64,000 nucleotides of DNA from Alloscardovia omnicolens DSM 21503 (GCF_000420505.1 NZ_ATVB01000003.1:1-64000), one strand, 5' to 3'. Numbered from the stretch's first letter, positions 45,122-61,758 are shown. Numbers and translations: made by a program. The notes: generated from the letters alone by a model not told the origin.

Positions 45122-45257
45122 CAGACACCCCCGATTCCGTGGCATAAGTATCGTTACAACGGAGTTTATTCCACGGAAAAACAGCACACCTCCGTAAAGT
45201 CGCTAACCTATGTACCGTCACGACGCTACATAGCTAACCGCCTTCAGGCCCCACCGC

Positions 45258-45321
45258 GTAACTAACCGTAACAAACTTGTAACCTGAAAAGACGTTTTCA
45301 GACTGCCCTGTCTCTTAGAAT
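45258..45321 (+). promoter_or_regulatory. glnA promoter region with GlnR-like repeats
   Basis: GTAAC occurs at 45258, 45268 and 45279, the latter two separated by 6 nt, resembling the GTNAC-n6-GNAAC pattern of actinobacterial GlnR sites. A -10-like TAGAAT lies at 45316-45321, 40 bp before the glnA ATG. This suggests nitrogen control but was judged by eye. Confidence 0.4.
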
Positions 45322-45360
45322 GGGGAATGTACGTGATCCCAACAAACGAAGGTTAGTCTC

Positions 45361-46794
45361 ATGACTCTTTCTACAAAGGAAGATGTAGAAGCTCTCATCA
45401 ATTCTGAGGGCATTGAATATGTATCTGTTCGATTCACTGATTTGATTGGCGTTCAGCAGCACTTTAATGTACCAGCAAGCGAGTTCCTCGACAGTGCATT
45501 TACTGATGGCATGCCATTCGATGGTTCCTCAGTGCAGGGTTTCCAGGCAATTAACGAGTCGGACATGAACTTGATTCCTGATGTATCCACTGCCTATATC
45601 GATCCTTTCCGTAAGCACAAGACTTTGAATGTAGCCTTCTCTATTGTTGACCCAATTACGGGTGAGGCTTATTCTCGAGATCCTCGTCAGGTTGCTGCTA
45701 AGGCGGAAGCATATTTGAAGTCCACCGGTATTGCAGATACTGCTTCTTTCGCCCCTGAAGCTGAGTTCTTCGTATTCGATAAGGTTCGTTTCGAAAACTC
45801 TATGCGCACCTCCTTCTATGAGGTTGATTCCGATGAAGCTGGTTGGAACTCCGGAGCTCAGACCAACTTGGACGGCACTCCAAACATTGGTTTTAAGAAC
45901 CAGGCTAAGCGTGGCTACTTCCCTGTTCCACCCTTGGATCAGAGCGCAGATCTTCGCGATGAAATGGTGCACAACCTCCAGGAAGTTGGTTTAGTTCTTG
46001 AACGTTCTCACCACGAAGTAGGTGGCGCAGGTCAGCAGGAAATTAACTACCGCTACAACACTTTGATGCACGCTGGCGACGACCTCATGAAGTTTAAGTA
46101 TGTCGTGCACAACACTGCAGCTCAGATGGGTAAGGCTGCAACCTTTATGCCTAAGCCAATTGCAGGCGATAACGGTACCGGTATGCACTGCCATCAGTCG
46201 CTGTGGAAGGACGGCAAGCCACTGTTCTACGATGAGAACGGTTACGGCGGCCTGTCTGACATTGCTCGCTGGTATATTGGCGGTCTTATTAAGCATGCTG
46301 ATGCTGTACTCGCCTTCACCAACCCATCCCTCAACTCTTACAAGCGTTTGGTTCCAGGCTACGAAGCTCCAGTAAACCTCGTGTATTCTGCACGTAACCG
46401 TTCTGCTGCAATTCGTATTCCTTTGGCAGGTAAGTCTCCTGCTGCTAAGCGCATTGAGTTCCGTGCTCCAGATCCAAGCTCTAACCCATTCTTGGCTTTC
46501 TCTGCTCAGTTAATGGCTGGCTTGGACGGTATTTTGAACCGTATTGAGCCACCTGCTCCAGTAGATAAGGATCTGTATGAGCTTCCACCAGAAGAAATGG
46601 TGGGCATTAAGACGGTTCCAGCTTCTCTCGATGACGCTTTGAAGGCATTGGAAGAAGATCATGACTTCTTAACTGCAGGTAACGTATTTACAGAAGATTT
46701 GATTGAAACATGGATTGATTTGAAGAAGCAAGAGATTGACGCTGCTCGTTTGCAGCCAACTCCTTTGGAGTATCAGCTCTACTTCCATATCTAA
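45361..46794 (+). CDS. glnA: Glutamine synthetase, type I
   Basis: A 477-residue GS I enzyme. Signatures include [17 protein letters not shown], the ATP site region [18 protein letters not shown], and NRSAAIRIP. The segment [11 protein letters not shown] contains the Tyr that is adenylylated in the GSI-beta group, so control by GlnE is likely. It assimilates ammonia. AAGG precedes the ATG. Its 3' gap to the hydrolase gene holds a long hairpin. Confidence 0.97.
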   Translation: MTLSTKEDVEALINSEGIEYVSVRFTDLIGVQQHFNVPASEFLDSAFTDGMPFDGSSVQGFQAINESDMNLIPDVSTAYIDPFRKHKTLNVAFSIVDPITGEAYSRDPRQVAAKAEAYLKSTGIADTASFAPEAEFFVFDKVRFENSMRTSFYEVDSDEAGWNSGAQTNLDGTPNIGFKNQAKRGYFPVPPLDQSADLRDEMVHNLQEVGLVLERSHHEVGGAGQQEINYRYNTLMHAGDDLMKFKYVVHNTAAQMGKAATFMPKPIAGDNGTGMHCHQSLWKDGKPLFYDENGYGGLSDIARWYIGGLIKHADAVLAFTNPSLNSYKRLVPGYEAPVNLVYSARNRSAAIRIPLAGKSPAAKRIEFRAPDPSSNPFLAFSAQLMAGLDGILNRIEPPAPVDKDLYELPPEEMVGIKTVPASLDDALKALEEDHDFLTAGNVFTEDLIETWIDLKKQEIDAARLQPTPLEYQLYFHI

Positions 46795-46811
46795 AAGTTC
46801 ACTGCGCATCT

Positions 46812-46849
46812 GTGTGCCTCATCGTTGTGAAAACAATGATGAGGCACAC
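46812..46849 (+). terminator. 17-bp hairpin after glnA
   Basis: GTGTGCCTCATCGTTGT pairs with ACAATGATGAGGCACAC around GAAA, with one mismatch. It lies 17 nt after the glnA stop and 15 nt before the next ATG. No T tract follows, so it may stabilise glnA mRNA or act only partly as terminator. Confidence 0.6.
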
Positions 46850-46864
46850 TGCTATAGTAAAGAT

Positions 46865-47797
46865 ATGTCTAAGAAAATCCGTACAGCACTTATTCTTCTT
46901 CTGGCTCTCGCCCTCGTTATTGGCGGCGGATATGCAGCTATTACTTCGCTTGTTCCAGATTTCTTTAAGCCGCAATCAGCAGCGCGCAAGCTGAAGAACA
47001 AGGAACTGAAGCAAGCCGATACTAAAAATATTGTGACTGAAGATATTTCCGTGTCTCACGATGGGCGCAATCTGTACGGTTATCTTGTGGCACCAGGAAA
47101 TTATAAAGATATTAGTTTGCCGTTGATTATTGTGTCACACGGATATAATTCCAATGCTGATGTGAGCTCAAAATTTGCTACTTTAGCAGCTCAACGCGGC
47201 TATATGGTCTACTCTTTTGATTTTTATGGTGGTGGTAATTCAACCCGCAGCGGAGACCCCGATATGCTCGACATGTCTGCTTTAACCGAAAAAGCAGATT
47301 TGAATGCTGTGCTTGATTATTGGAAGTCTCAGAAAACTGTTGACTCATCTCATATCTATCTTGCGGGGATTAGTCATGGAGCTTTAATCAGTACTTTGGT
47401 AGCAGCAGAGCGCGCCCAAGATATTGCTGCAATGGTTCTTTTCGCTCCTGCTTTCCATGTTACCGACCTCGTCAAGCAAGGTATGCAAGAGCTCGGCTAC
47501 ACAGATATTTCTCAGGTACCCGATACGGTCTCCTACAAAGACCACACTGTGGGTAAACGCTATATTGCTGATGCCTTAACTCTTGATATTCCTACAGCAC
47601 AGCGCGCATATGCTGGACCTGTTCTTATTATTCACGGCACTGCGGATACAGTTGTTCCGTACAGTTATAGCGAAACTGCGCAGAAAACTTTCCCCCATGC
47701 TCAGCTCATGTCGATTGACGGAGCAGATCATTCTATAAGCGATTTCGTTTCTGTTGGCACTCTCTTAAAACTTGACGAGTTTATGAAGAAGAACTGA
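46865..47797 (+). CDS. Membrane-anchored or exported alpha/beta hydrolase
   Basis: A 310-residue protein. An N-terminal hydrophobic segment (LILLLALALVIGGGYAAITS) is an anchor or signal. The alpha/beta hydrolase fold follows: oxyanion region LIIVSHGYNSNADV, nucleophile elbow GISHG (LAGISHGALIS), acid in IHGTADTVVPY, and His in IDGADHSISD. Esterase or acyl hydrolase activity on an external substrate is likely. The open frame continues upstream inside glnA, but ATG at 46865 follows the hairpin and is the natural start. The 3' end overlaps the convergent SGNH gene by 33 bp. Confidence 0.85.
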   Translation: MSKKIRTALILLLALALVIGGGYAAITSLVPDFFKPQSAARKLKNKELKQADTKNIVTEDISVSHDGRNLYGYLVAPGNYKDISLPLIIVSHGYNSNADVSSKFATLAAQRGYMVYSFDFYGGGNSTRSGDPDMLDMSALTEKADLNAVLDYWKSQKTVDSSHIYLAGISHGALISTLVAAERAQDIAAMVLFAPAFHVTDLVKQGMQELGYTDISQVPDTVSYKDHTVGKRYIADALTLDIPTAQRAYAGPVLIIHGTADTVVPYSYSETAQKTFPHAQLMSIDGADHSISDFVSVGTLLKLDEFMKKN

Positions 47798-48413
47798 TAA
47801 TTCCTGAGCAACCTGCGGACCCCACCATTGAATATATCCTGCACGTGTAGGGTGAATAGGATCTGCCATATAGGTTGTGCGAGACTGCGAGTTAAAAGCT
47901 TCATTATTGAATAAATCAATAATCTCGAAATCTGCGCGCTTAACCTGTACATCATGCACAGCAGTAACAAGCTGAGCATAATCATCACTCTTAAACCACG
48001 CATTCGTATACATAATCACGGGCGCTTGCCATTGATTATGCACGTAATCAATAATCTGTTCTATCGCAGCAATACTTTCTGCAGTGCTGTAGCCAAGGCG
48101 CGCATCATTCGTCGATAACTGAAGTAAGAAAATATCCACATCATCGGTAAGCGCAGTATGTGCACGCAAACGTGCCACATACGTATCTGCCCCATCACCA
48201 GCTAAAGATGTTCCGTTCACAGCGTCCTTGGTAACCTGCAATCCGAAACGTTGAGCCAAAAATTCAGGCAGAGCCACCCCACCAGAAGCAAAACCCCACG
48301 TCACTGACGAGCCTAAAACAAACAGTCTCTTACCGCGTAAATCCGAGCGTATAGGTTCTACTGTATCGAGGGAAACTTTGTTACCGCGCAGCCAACGCCA
48401 TCCTGGCAGGAAC

Positions 48414-48424
<11 letters not shown>
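47765..48424 (-). CDS. SGNH/GDSL-type hydrolase
   Basis: A 219-residue protein with block I LFVLGSSVTWGFASGG (the Ser takes the GDS place), block III LLQLSTNDARLG, and block V DPIHPTRAGY with the catalytic Asp and His. No signal peptide is evident. Members of this superfamily deacetylate or de-esterify sugars and lipids. It overlaps mrp by 11 nt and is the last gene in the operon of the TPR protein, ligA and mrp. Its end overlaps the convergent hydrolase gene. Confidence 0.85.
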
Positions 48425-55460
<7,036 letters not shown>

Positions 55461-55522
55461 GGTCACATTCTCCCAAACCTATATGACATCGTTTGTGCAC
55501 TCATGCTTATAGAATAACCTGC

Positions 55523-57766
55523 ATGGCGTGGGCTTCATTCTTAGATTCTAACTTAGCTGGCAATGAGCACAGCGAACCACACAAGGGCAATAAAACATCG
55601 GTCTGGGAACGTTGTATGCGTAGCGCAGGCATACGTTTTTTCGTTCTAGCTCTTCTGATTATTTTCAGCCTCGAACTAACACTTTTTAATCTAGGAAGTT
55701 GGCTCTCGCCTTCATCGGCGCAACAGCAGACCTGCACGTTCACCTCGTCCTGCTCATTTTCCGCGCATAACCTTCAGATTTCTTCCCGCAGCGGTCAGCC
55801 GCGCGTGCTCGTTAAGAATGTTGATTCTTCTCTTTCTATACCTGTGCGAGCGAATACCCGCATTCGCACCTTAGAATTTGCTCCCGTTTCCGAGACGAAG
55901 ACCTCGGAAGCAACTTCCTCAACGCAAAACGACACCTCCGCGCCGAATACCTCGGCAGACACCACCACCCCACAAGCCCCCGCCTCAAACTTCTTTACCC
56001 GCGTCACCATCGGATCTCAGCAAATTACCTTGCGTGCCGACCGCCCCACTTTTGCTTTCTTAAACAAAGAAACCAGCGATGCGATTGCACGCGAGGGTGC
56101 AGTAACTGTGCGCTTTGTGGAAGGCTCCTCAACACGCGTGAATTTAGCCTCCGTAACACTCAATGCACACAAACCATTACGCATCAATCTCCTGCGCGTG
56201 TGCGTTTTGCTTCTTATTGCTGGATTCTTGTGGGCTATGCGCCCTCGCTCACGTGTGCACAGTATTAAGCTTAATTCTCAGTCTCGCGCACAACGCTTGA
56301 CTTTTTGGGCTTGTTTTGGTGTGCCTTTGATTGTGCTCGGTATTATTGTGGTTGCTATTGCTGGTGTTTTTGTGGGCACAGATCAGTGGTGGGATCGGGG
56401 CAATTATATTTATTCGTATCATCACTATATTTTGGTGGCTCAAAGTCTGCTTGAAGGTCATGCATGGCTCAATATTCCTGTTGATCCAATTTTCGATGCT
56501 TTAAGCAATCCTTATAATCCTCAGCTGCGCAATACTGCTTTAGCTCAGGGCGCTTCAATTTACTGGGATTACGCCTTCTACAATCACCACTGGTATTCCT
56601 ATTTCGGCATGTTGCCGAGCGCTCTTATTTATATTCCATTCCATCTGCTTACTGGGCGATGGCCGTCCATTATGGCTGTGGTTATTCCTCTTCTTATGCT
56701 CACAGTTCTTCTTCTGTGCGGTATTGTTGTGCGCTTACTTGAACGTTATTTTCCGCATACTACGGTGGGAACAGCCATTATTGCCATGACAACCGTTTTT
56801 ATTGGCACAAATATTATTTCGCTGATTGTTGTAACAAACCTCTATATTATGGCTTTTGCCAGTGGTTTATGCATATCATCTTTAGGCGTTTTTATCTGGA
56901 TGAAAGTTAGCCCTGATGCGAGCGCGCGCTCGAATATGTGGCGTATGATTCTCGGCTCTCTCTGCATTGCTTTGAGCACATCGTGCCGTCCAACATTTAT
57001 TTTTATCGCTATTCTTGTTGCTCCAGTTTTCCTTGAGCTGGTATGGAAGAAACCATTGCGCACAGTTCTTGACGCAACTGCTGTAAATATTGCGGCTGCT
57101 TTTGCCGGTTTAGCTCCTGCTTTGTGGTACAACTGGTGGCGTTTTGGCTCTATTACTGATTTTGGTGCTGCGTATCAGATTACTGTGGCAGATATGCGTC
57201 ATCTGCATGTTCCTGCGCTTTCACTGCTGCAAGGAGTGAATATTTATCTATTCCGCCCTCTTGAAGCCAGCGCTAACCCTCCGTTTATTGAAGCTCCATT
57301 TGTTTCTACTGCTACATGGATTCATCACGAAAGTATTATTGGCGGTTTCTTTATTTTTGCCCCGTTAGTACTGCTCAGCTTGTTCAGTCTTATGTTTCGA
57401 GAGGTTCGTTCACGTTTGCACAAAAATTTCGTATGGCTCTACTGTGTGCTGGGAGTGGTGATTGGATTATTCCTGTGCGTTTTTGTGACGCGCAGCGGCG
57501 GTATAGCATGGCGTTATTTTGTTGATTTTAGCTGGGCTTTCGTTTTTGCTTCACTTCCCGCTTTTTCGGCTGTGATGGATTATGCTGCCAGTGTGCGCAA
57601 TACTTGGCGAGGAAAGCTTGTCTATTCAACCGTCAGTATTATTGCACTGTACCAAATTCTTATACTTCTGGCCAGCATTATGGTTCCTAACCGTTTTGCA
57701 TCTTTCACCCAGTATGCGCCTGCTGTATATTCGAGCGTGGTTGATGCGCTGACTATTCTTGGTTAG
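55523..57766 (+). CDS. Polytopic membrane protein, GT-C-like
   Basis: A protein of 747 residues from ATG 55523. After one N-terminal membrane helix (FFVLALLIIFSLELTLFNLG), residues ~65-215 form a Ser/Thr-rich exported domain (SATSSTQNDTSAPNTS-like stretch). About ten further membrane helices start near 220 (INLLRVCVLLLIAGFLWAM). A motif GTDQWWDRGNYIYSYHHYIL and HAWLNIP after a helix recalls GT-C glycosyltransferases and flippase-like proteins, but the usual catalytic Asp-Asp is not clear. ATG at 55616 is an alternative start. It is divergent from the TPR operon, 62 bp away. Envelope polysaccharide work is a guess. Confidence 0.7.
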   Translation: MAWASFLDSNLAGNEHSEPHKGNKTSVWERCMRSAGIRFFVLALLIIFSLELTLFNLGSWLSPSSAQQQTCTFTSSCSFSAHNLQISSRSGQPRVLVKNVDSSLSIPVRANTRIRTLEFAPVSETKTSEATSSTQNDTSAPNTSADTTTPQAPASNFFTRVTIGSQQITLRADRPTFAFLNKETSDAIAREGAVTVRFVEGSSTRVNLASVTLNAHKPLRINLLRVCVLLLIAGFLWAMRPRSRVHSIKLNSQSRAQRLTFWACFGVPLIVLGIIVVAIAGVFVGTDQWWDRGNYIYSYHHYILVAQSLLEGHAWLNIPVDPIFDALSNPYNPQLRNTALAQGASIYWDYAFYNHHWYSYFGMLPSALIYIPFHLLTGRWPSIMAVVIPLLMLTVLLLCGIVVRLLERYFPHTTVGTAIIAMTTVFIGTNIISLIVVTNLYIMAFASGLCISSLGVFIWMKVSPDASARSNMWRMILGSLCIALSTSCRPTFIFIAILVAPVFLELVWKKPLRTVLDATAVNIAAAFAGLAPALWYNWWRFGSITDFGAAYQITVADMRHLHVPALSLLQGVNIYLFRPLEASANPPFIEAPFVSTATWIHHESIIGGFFIFAPLVLLSLFSLMFREVRSRLHKNFVWLYCVLGVVIGLFLCVFVTRSGGIAWRYFVDFSWAFVFASLPAFSAVMDYAASVRNTWRGKLVYSTVSIIALYQILILLASIMVPNRFASFTQYAPAVYSSVVDALTILG

Positions 57767-58337
57767 CGTCTTCTTTTTCTGCTTTCCAACGTTCAATAGC
57801 CATTTCGGTATGCGCCCATACTGTAGTAATAATCACGCTGAGAATAACGCCTAAAACTGTTCCAATCAGACGAGAAACAGCATAGAAAATACGGTCATCG
57901 CCGAACTGCACGAGTATAACTAAAGCGAGCGAAATCATCGTAATTTTCCAAGACGCGGACGGCAACTGAAAAGCGTAAAATAGAGCGCCAATAATCAAAA
58001 TCGCTGTAAAAGCTAAAGCAACGAATACATACGGATCATTGCCTAATTTATCGTCCAGAAGAACGACTCCTAAACCGAAAATACCGCCAAACATTGTGCC
58101 AATAAGACGGATCCAACCGGCTTTACGTGCTTGTTTTCTATCTATCTGCGTGCACACAACTACTGCAGTAGCCATAGATGTAGTCATGTAATGGCTAACA
58201 AAAAGAGATACAACTGCCACCACTGCAATGCCTAAAGCTACTTCTACTTCTAAAGTAGTTAAGTGCGGTTTATCAATTCGTTCAGATATTTTATCGATTG
58301 TAGAAAAGGCTCTATCGCGAAGCTTCTTCACACTCAT
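57753..58337 (-). CDS. FUSC/aromatic acid exporter-like membrane protein
   Basis: A 194-residue protein with about six hydrophobic segments (for example LEVEVALGIAVVAVVSLFV, AGWIRLIGTMFGGIFGLGVV, SRLIGTVLGVILSVIITTVW) and the FUSC-type pattern of a repeat R-x-x-G-T-x-x-G in two helices (RLIGTMFGG, RLIGTVLGV). Small members of this family are single-domain versions of the FusC/YccS exporters. It starts 4 nt inside the aminotransferase end (ATGA) and is convergent with the membrane gene, overlapping it by 14 bp. Substrate unknown. Confidence 0.78.
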   Translation of the reverse strand: MSVKKLRDRAFSTIDKISERIDKPHLTTLEVEVALGIAVVAVVSLFVSHYMTTSMATAVVVCTQIDRKQARKAGWIRLIGTMFGGIFGLGVVLLDDKLGNDPYVFVALAFTAILIIGALFYAFQLPSASWKITMISLALVILVQFGDDRIFYAVSRLIGTVLGVILSVIITTVWAHTEMAIERWKAEKEDANQE

Positions 58338-59524
58338 ATCTCGTCAATCATGCTTTCAATTACGTCAATAGTTTTCGTCATTATTGTGCTAAAAATTTTA
58401 GCTTCTGGCAATAAGGATATTGCCATATAGCCATTAGCGTGAAAATCAAAGAAATATCCAGGAGCACTCATAGCATGGAGAGTGTCGAGTAATCTTTCTC
58501 CTACAAGGTCATCGTCTAAGCTCGACGGTAAGCGTAACAAAGCGCTCCATCCACCTTCAGCACGCAACACACTCACTAATCCGCGTGTAGCAGACGTATT
58601 GCGCGTATAGTTCTTGAGCCATTCGTAATTTCCTTGACACCGCGCAGCTATATTTTGCGTTTGGTTATCAGCGGCAGTCAGTAACGCCGGTATCTGCGCC
58701 GTAATCAGTGAAGACATAGGAAGAAAATCATCGGCAATATAATCCAAACGACGCACTGCTTCTTCGAGCATCTCATGCGGCCCACTGGCGTAAATCCATC
58801 CGATCTTCACATCCGCAGCAGCTAACATTTTCGAGAAACCATCTAAAGCAAAAGTTAAAACAGAGTTCTCTCCTGCCCAGCGCGATCGCGAGTCGAAAGC
58901 ATCAAGAGGAAAATCATAAAAGACTTCATCTGCAATAATTGCCACATCATAGCGCTGACACAGAGAAATAATACGTTCGCGCTCCTCAGCTTTTACATAC
59001 GAAGCTGTGGGATTATTCGGATTAATCAACACTATTGCTTTAATGGGATGCTCTGCTCCTGGCTGATTATAGCGCTCTAAAGCCTGCTCAATACTCACGT
59101 AATCAATCATCCACGAACCGTCATAGCTCAGGCGGTAAGAAACGGCATGTGCAGAGGTGAGAGCGCAAATAGATTCAATCAGCGGGTATCCCGGCTGAGG
59201 AAAAAGTATGCGGTCGCTCGGATCACACAGCAGCATCATAAGCCACGCATAGGCTTGGGATGTGGAGCTGAGAATATAGAGATTATCGGCGCTCAGCGTG
59301 CGGTTATAACGCTGTTCGAGATAACTGATAAGAGCGTCACGCGCGGATTTATCGCCATGCGGATCTGCTGTATACACAAAATCTGAACCATGAACGCTTA
59401 ATCCAAAATGCGTTGGGTTGGAATCATTGAGGTTGAGCACACTAATGCCCTGTTCTTTGAGCTGCTGCGAGCGTAAAGACAGGGCATTAAGAGATTGCTC
59501 ACCCGTGCGATGCGAAAACTGCAC
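58334..59524 (-). CDS. Class I/II aminotransferase (aspartate aminotransferase-like)
   Basis: A 396-residue PLP enzyme. The PLP lysine is in FALDGFSKMLAAADVKIGW, the substrate loop in LINPNNPTASYVKAEE, and the PLP phosphate/pyridine Asp in VAIIADEVFYDF. It belongs to fold type I, subgroup I-gamma or similar; amino donor and acceptor cannot be told. The frame opens far upstream (59671), but the GTG at 59524 has AAAGGA 7 nt upstream. It lies 76 nt after ppgK, with a tandem repeat between, and overlaps the FUSC gene. Confidence 0.87.
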   Translation of the reverse strand: MQFSHRTGEQSLNALSLRSQQLKEQGISVLNLNDSNPTHFGLSVHGSDFVYTADPHGDKSARDALISYLEQRYNRTLSADNLYILSSTSQAYAWLMMLLCDPSDRILFPQPGYPLIESICALTSAHAVSYRLSYDGSWMIDYVSIEQALERYNQPGAEHPIKAIVLINPNNPTASYVKAEERERIISLCQRYDVAIIADEVFYDFPLDAFDSRSRWAGENSVLTFALDGFSKMLAAADVKIGWIYASGPHEMLEEAVRRLDYIADDFLPMSSLITAQIPALLTAADNQTQNIAARCQGNYEWLKNYTRNTSATRGLVSVLRAEGGWSALLRLPSSLDDDLVGERLLDTLHAMSAPGYFFDFHANGYMAISLLPEAKIFSTIMTKTIDVIESMIDEI

Positions 59525-59555
59525 AAGCAAGTCCTTTGTTGATTGAATTTGTCGG

Positions 59556-59587
59556 TTGCGGTGTGGAGGTGTTGCGGTGTGGAGGTG
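59556..59587. repeat. 16-bp tandem duplication between ppgK and aminotransferase
   Basis: TTGCGGTGTGGAGGTG is directly repeated at 59556-59571 and 59572-59587 in the 76-bp gap. The units are identical. Confidence 0.7.
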
Positions 59588-59600
59588 TGGGGCGTGCGCT

Positions 59601-60359
59601 CTATTGCTTGGTCGATGCAAAATATGCTGCACCCACAATACCTGCATCGTTGAGCAAAGCAGCTGGAACAATCGGTGTTTCTATATCGACATATTCGAAG
59701 AACTTCTCATGTTTCTTAGAAACTCCTCCGCCAACAACAAAGACGTCAGGGCTAAAATACTTTTCAAGCAAACGATAGTACTTCGTTAAACGCTTACCCC
59801 ACTTTTTCCATGTCAATTCTTTAGCAGAACGAACAGAATCGGCGGCATATTTTTCTGCATCTCCACCATCTAATTCGAGATGACCTAATTCAGTATTTGG
59901 CACGAGCACACCATTAATAATCAAAGCCGTACCAATACCTGTTCCTAACGTTGTTGCAATAACAAGACCCTCAGAGTTCTTCGCTGCACCAAACTGCGCT
60001 TCAGCTAAACCGGCGGCATCAGCATCATTAACCACATGAACTGTGCGTCCCGTATGTTCAGACATGAAAGCATTCAAATCCACGCCCACCCATGACTGAT
60101 CCAAATTAGCCATAAAATCAAGAGGCTTACCTGGTTTTACTGGAGCTGGGAAAGCAATACCAATCGGTGTTCCATCGTGCACATCAAAATGATCTAAAAT
60201 CTGCTTCACAACTTCTGCCACAGCCTCAGGAGTGGAATGTTCTGGAGTTGGAATACGCAAGCGTTCGTCGGCGAACTTACCATGAATCAGATCAACGGGA
60301 GCACCTTTGATTCCCGAACCGCCAATATCAATACCAAAAGCTTGAGCTGTTTCAATCAT
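59601..60359 (-). CDS. ppgK: Polyphosphate glucokinase
   Basis: A 252-residue ROK-type kinase. The N-terminal phosphate motif is GIDIGGSGIKGAPVD, the ATP/polyP region is IATTLGTGIGTALI, and the sugar Asp is in VVNDADAAGLAEAQFG. PpgK phosphorylates glucose with polyphosphate or ATP and is typical of actinobacteria including bifidobacteria. GGAGG lies before ATG 60359. It is the first gene of ppgK-aminotransferase-FUSC, divergent from the nitroreductase-like gene. Confidence 0.93.
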   Translation of the reverse strand: MIETAQAFGIDIGGSGIKGAPVDLIHGKFADERLRIPTPEHSTPEAVAEVVKQILDHFDVHDGTPIGIAFPAPVKPGKPLDFMANLDQSWVGVDLNAFMSEHTGRTVHVVNDADAAGLAEAQFGAAKNSEGLVIATTLGTGIGTALIINGVLVPNTELGHLELDGGDAEKYAADSVRSAKELTWKKWGKRLTKYYRLLEKYFSPDVFVVGGGVSKKHEKFFEYVDIETPIVPAALLNDAGIVGAAYFASTKQ

Positions 60360-60428
60360 GAGAATCTCCTCCTATGGGTTTCTCTCCATTGTCTAGCTGG
60401 ATGTGAATCCATTCGTGTGTGTAGAACC

Positions 60429-60458
60429 GTTCGTTGATGTTCGTTGCTGTTCGTTGTT
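60429..60458. repeat. Triple 10-bp repeat in ppgK/nitroreductase divergent region
   Basis: GTTCGTTGAT, GTTCGTTGCT and GTTCGTTGTT follow each other at 60429, 60439 and 60449, in the 214-bp gap. The spacing of one helical turn could matter for promoter geometry. Confidence 0.6.
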
Positions 60459-60573
60459 GCAAGAGCACTCGATGTGTTTGCGTTGCACTGCAAACTCGTC
60501 AGAGATGTTCTTGCTACGCAGTCTTCTTACTACATCAACCTCGGTTCTCTCTTCGCCCCATTATAATGCAAGT

Positions 60574-61374
60574 ATGAGCACTACGCATTCTCAAGTCATT
60601 GATGCTATTAATGTTCGCATCTCTAACAGGATTTTTAGTCCTGACCTCATTGAAGAGGGTATTTTACGTCAGCTCATGCAACATATGGACGCGATGAGCG
60701 TTATTTCTGGGATTCGCATGACTTTTGTTGAAAATCATCCAGAATTATTTGAACGCATTGTGCGTGAACGTGGCGAATTTGTAGGCGCGGCACACGTGAT
60801 TGTGTTAAGCGGACCGAAAGACGATCTGCTTGCTTTAGAAAAAGCAGGTTTTTATGGCGAGCGTCTTATTTTAAGTGCAACCTTAATGGGCTTAGCTACG
60901 AGCTGGGTTGATCACAGCATTGATTTAGAGTTAGCCAGCTCATTAGCAGGTATTCCTTCTGACGAAATTGCGTATGCCTGCTTAACTGTGGGATATTTCG
61001 AAGACCAAGAACACGTTTTGCAACTATCTTACGAAGCTCGTGCACAACTGCAAGCCACCCACCGTGGCGGACAGAATATGTCTGCTTTGGGCGGCGTGAC
61101 TCCGGAAAGTCCAAGTTGGTATGCCAGTGCGATTGAAGCGGTGACGAAAGCGCCTTTCCCTGCACATATGCAGCCTGTTCGTTTCTTGCTGAGCGATGAC
61201 GCCACAAGCATGCGCGCCTTTATTGATCTAGATTTCTCATTAGGCACTACCCGTGATTACTTAATTCTCGGCATTGATAAATTACACGCTCAGATTGGTG
61301 CAGGTTCGGATGAAAACAATCCAACTGCTGGTCAGTGGCAATGGGGAAATGGCGGAATCTTCAGGACGAAATAG
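60574..61374 (+). CDS. Nitroreductase-family (TM_nitroreductase-like) protein
   Basis: A 266-residue protein with a tandem nitroreductase-like fold: VRISNRIFSPDLIEEG at the start, and GFYGERLILSATLMGLATSW with VDHSIDLELASSLAGIPSDE in the middle. FMN-binding Arg residues in ISNRIF and the C-terminal half PVRFLLSDDATSMRAFIDLD fit the family in which the two domains lie in one chain. The frame opens at 60403, but ATG at 60574 begins the conserved part; there is no clear ribosome site, so it may be leaderless. FMN is a likely cofactor, and the riboflavin transporter follows. Confidence 0.8.
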   Translation: MSTTHSQVIDAINVRISNRIFSPDLIEEGILRQLMQHMDAMSVISGIRMTFVENHPELFERIVRERGEFVGAAHVIVLSGPKDDLLALEKAGFYGERLILSATLMGLATSWVDHSIDLELASSLAGIPSDEIAYACLTVGYFEDQEHVLQLSYEARAQLQATHRGGQNMSALGGVTPESPSWYASAIEAVTKAPFPAHMQPVRFLLSDDATSMRAFIDLDFSLGTTRDYLILGIDKLHAQIGAGSDENNPTAGQWQWGNGGIFRTK

Positions 61375-61384
61375 GCGTAGTGGC

Positions 61385-61569
61385 GTTGTAGTTTATGACG
61401 CATCGGATGCACCCTCGCTCACAACGGTTAAAATCCTCAAAATGGACTGATAAAAGTTGTGAGTTATGACGGGGTGAACGCGACCTGTCTCACCACGGGT
61501 TTTAGCCGCGTTATTCGTCTTTTTCATGGTGTGAGTTATGACGCATCGAGCGTGCCCTGTCTCACTGCA
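61385..61569. repeat. Three ~71-bp spaced hairpin units
   Basis: A 41-bp core starting GTTGTGAGTTATGACG and ending CTGTCTCAC recurs at 61385-61425, 61456-61496 and 61529-61569. In each, the outer arms GTGAG/CTCAC (or a close variant) can pair. In copies 1 and 3 an inner stem also forms with different bases (GCAT/ATGC and ACGC/GCGT). From 61570 to 61758 I see only AT-poor sequence with no gene. Confidence 0.65.
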
Positions 61570-61758
61570 CTCAGAACCCTAACACAATCCCTAGCACGCC
61601 TTTCTCTAGCGTAACTTCCCAGCGAGGCCTCCTGTAAATTCCCGACAAAAACACGCCCTCTCAAAAACACACGCCTCGATGCCCAGAGCGTGACCTTACC
61701 CACGGACAGCATAATCAGCTCTCATTGCTCTGTCTGGCATGATACAGTAAAAAGGTAG

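Noticed and set aside
44979-45221. Overlapping 72- and 67-codon frames on both strands before glnA
   Set aside because: They lie in inverted-repeat sequence, have no ribosome sites, and the Cys/Arg-rich products look random.
60403-60573. Longer nitroreductase start at GTG 60403
   Set aside because: The added 57 residues are encoded by the tandem GTTCGTTG repeat region and show no family similarity.
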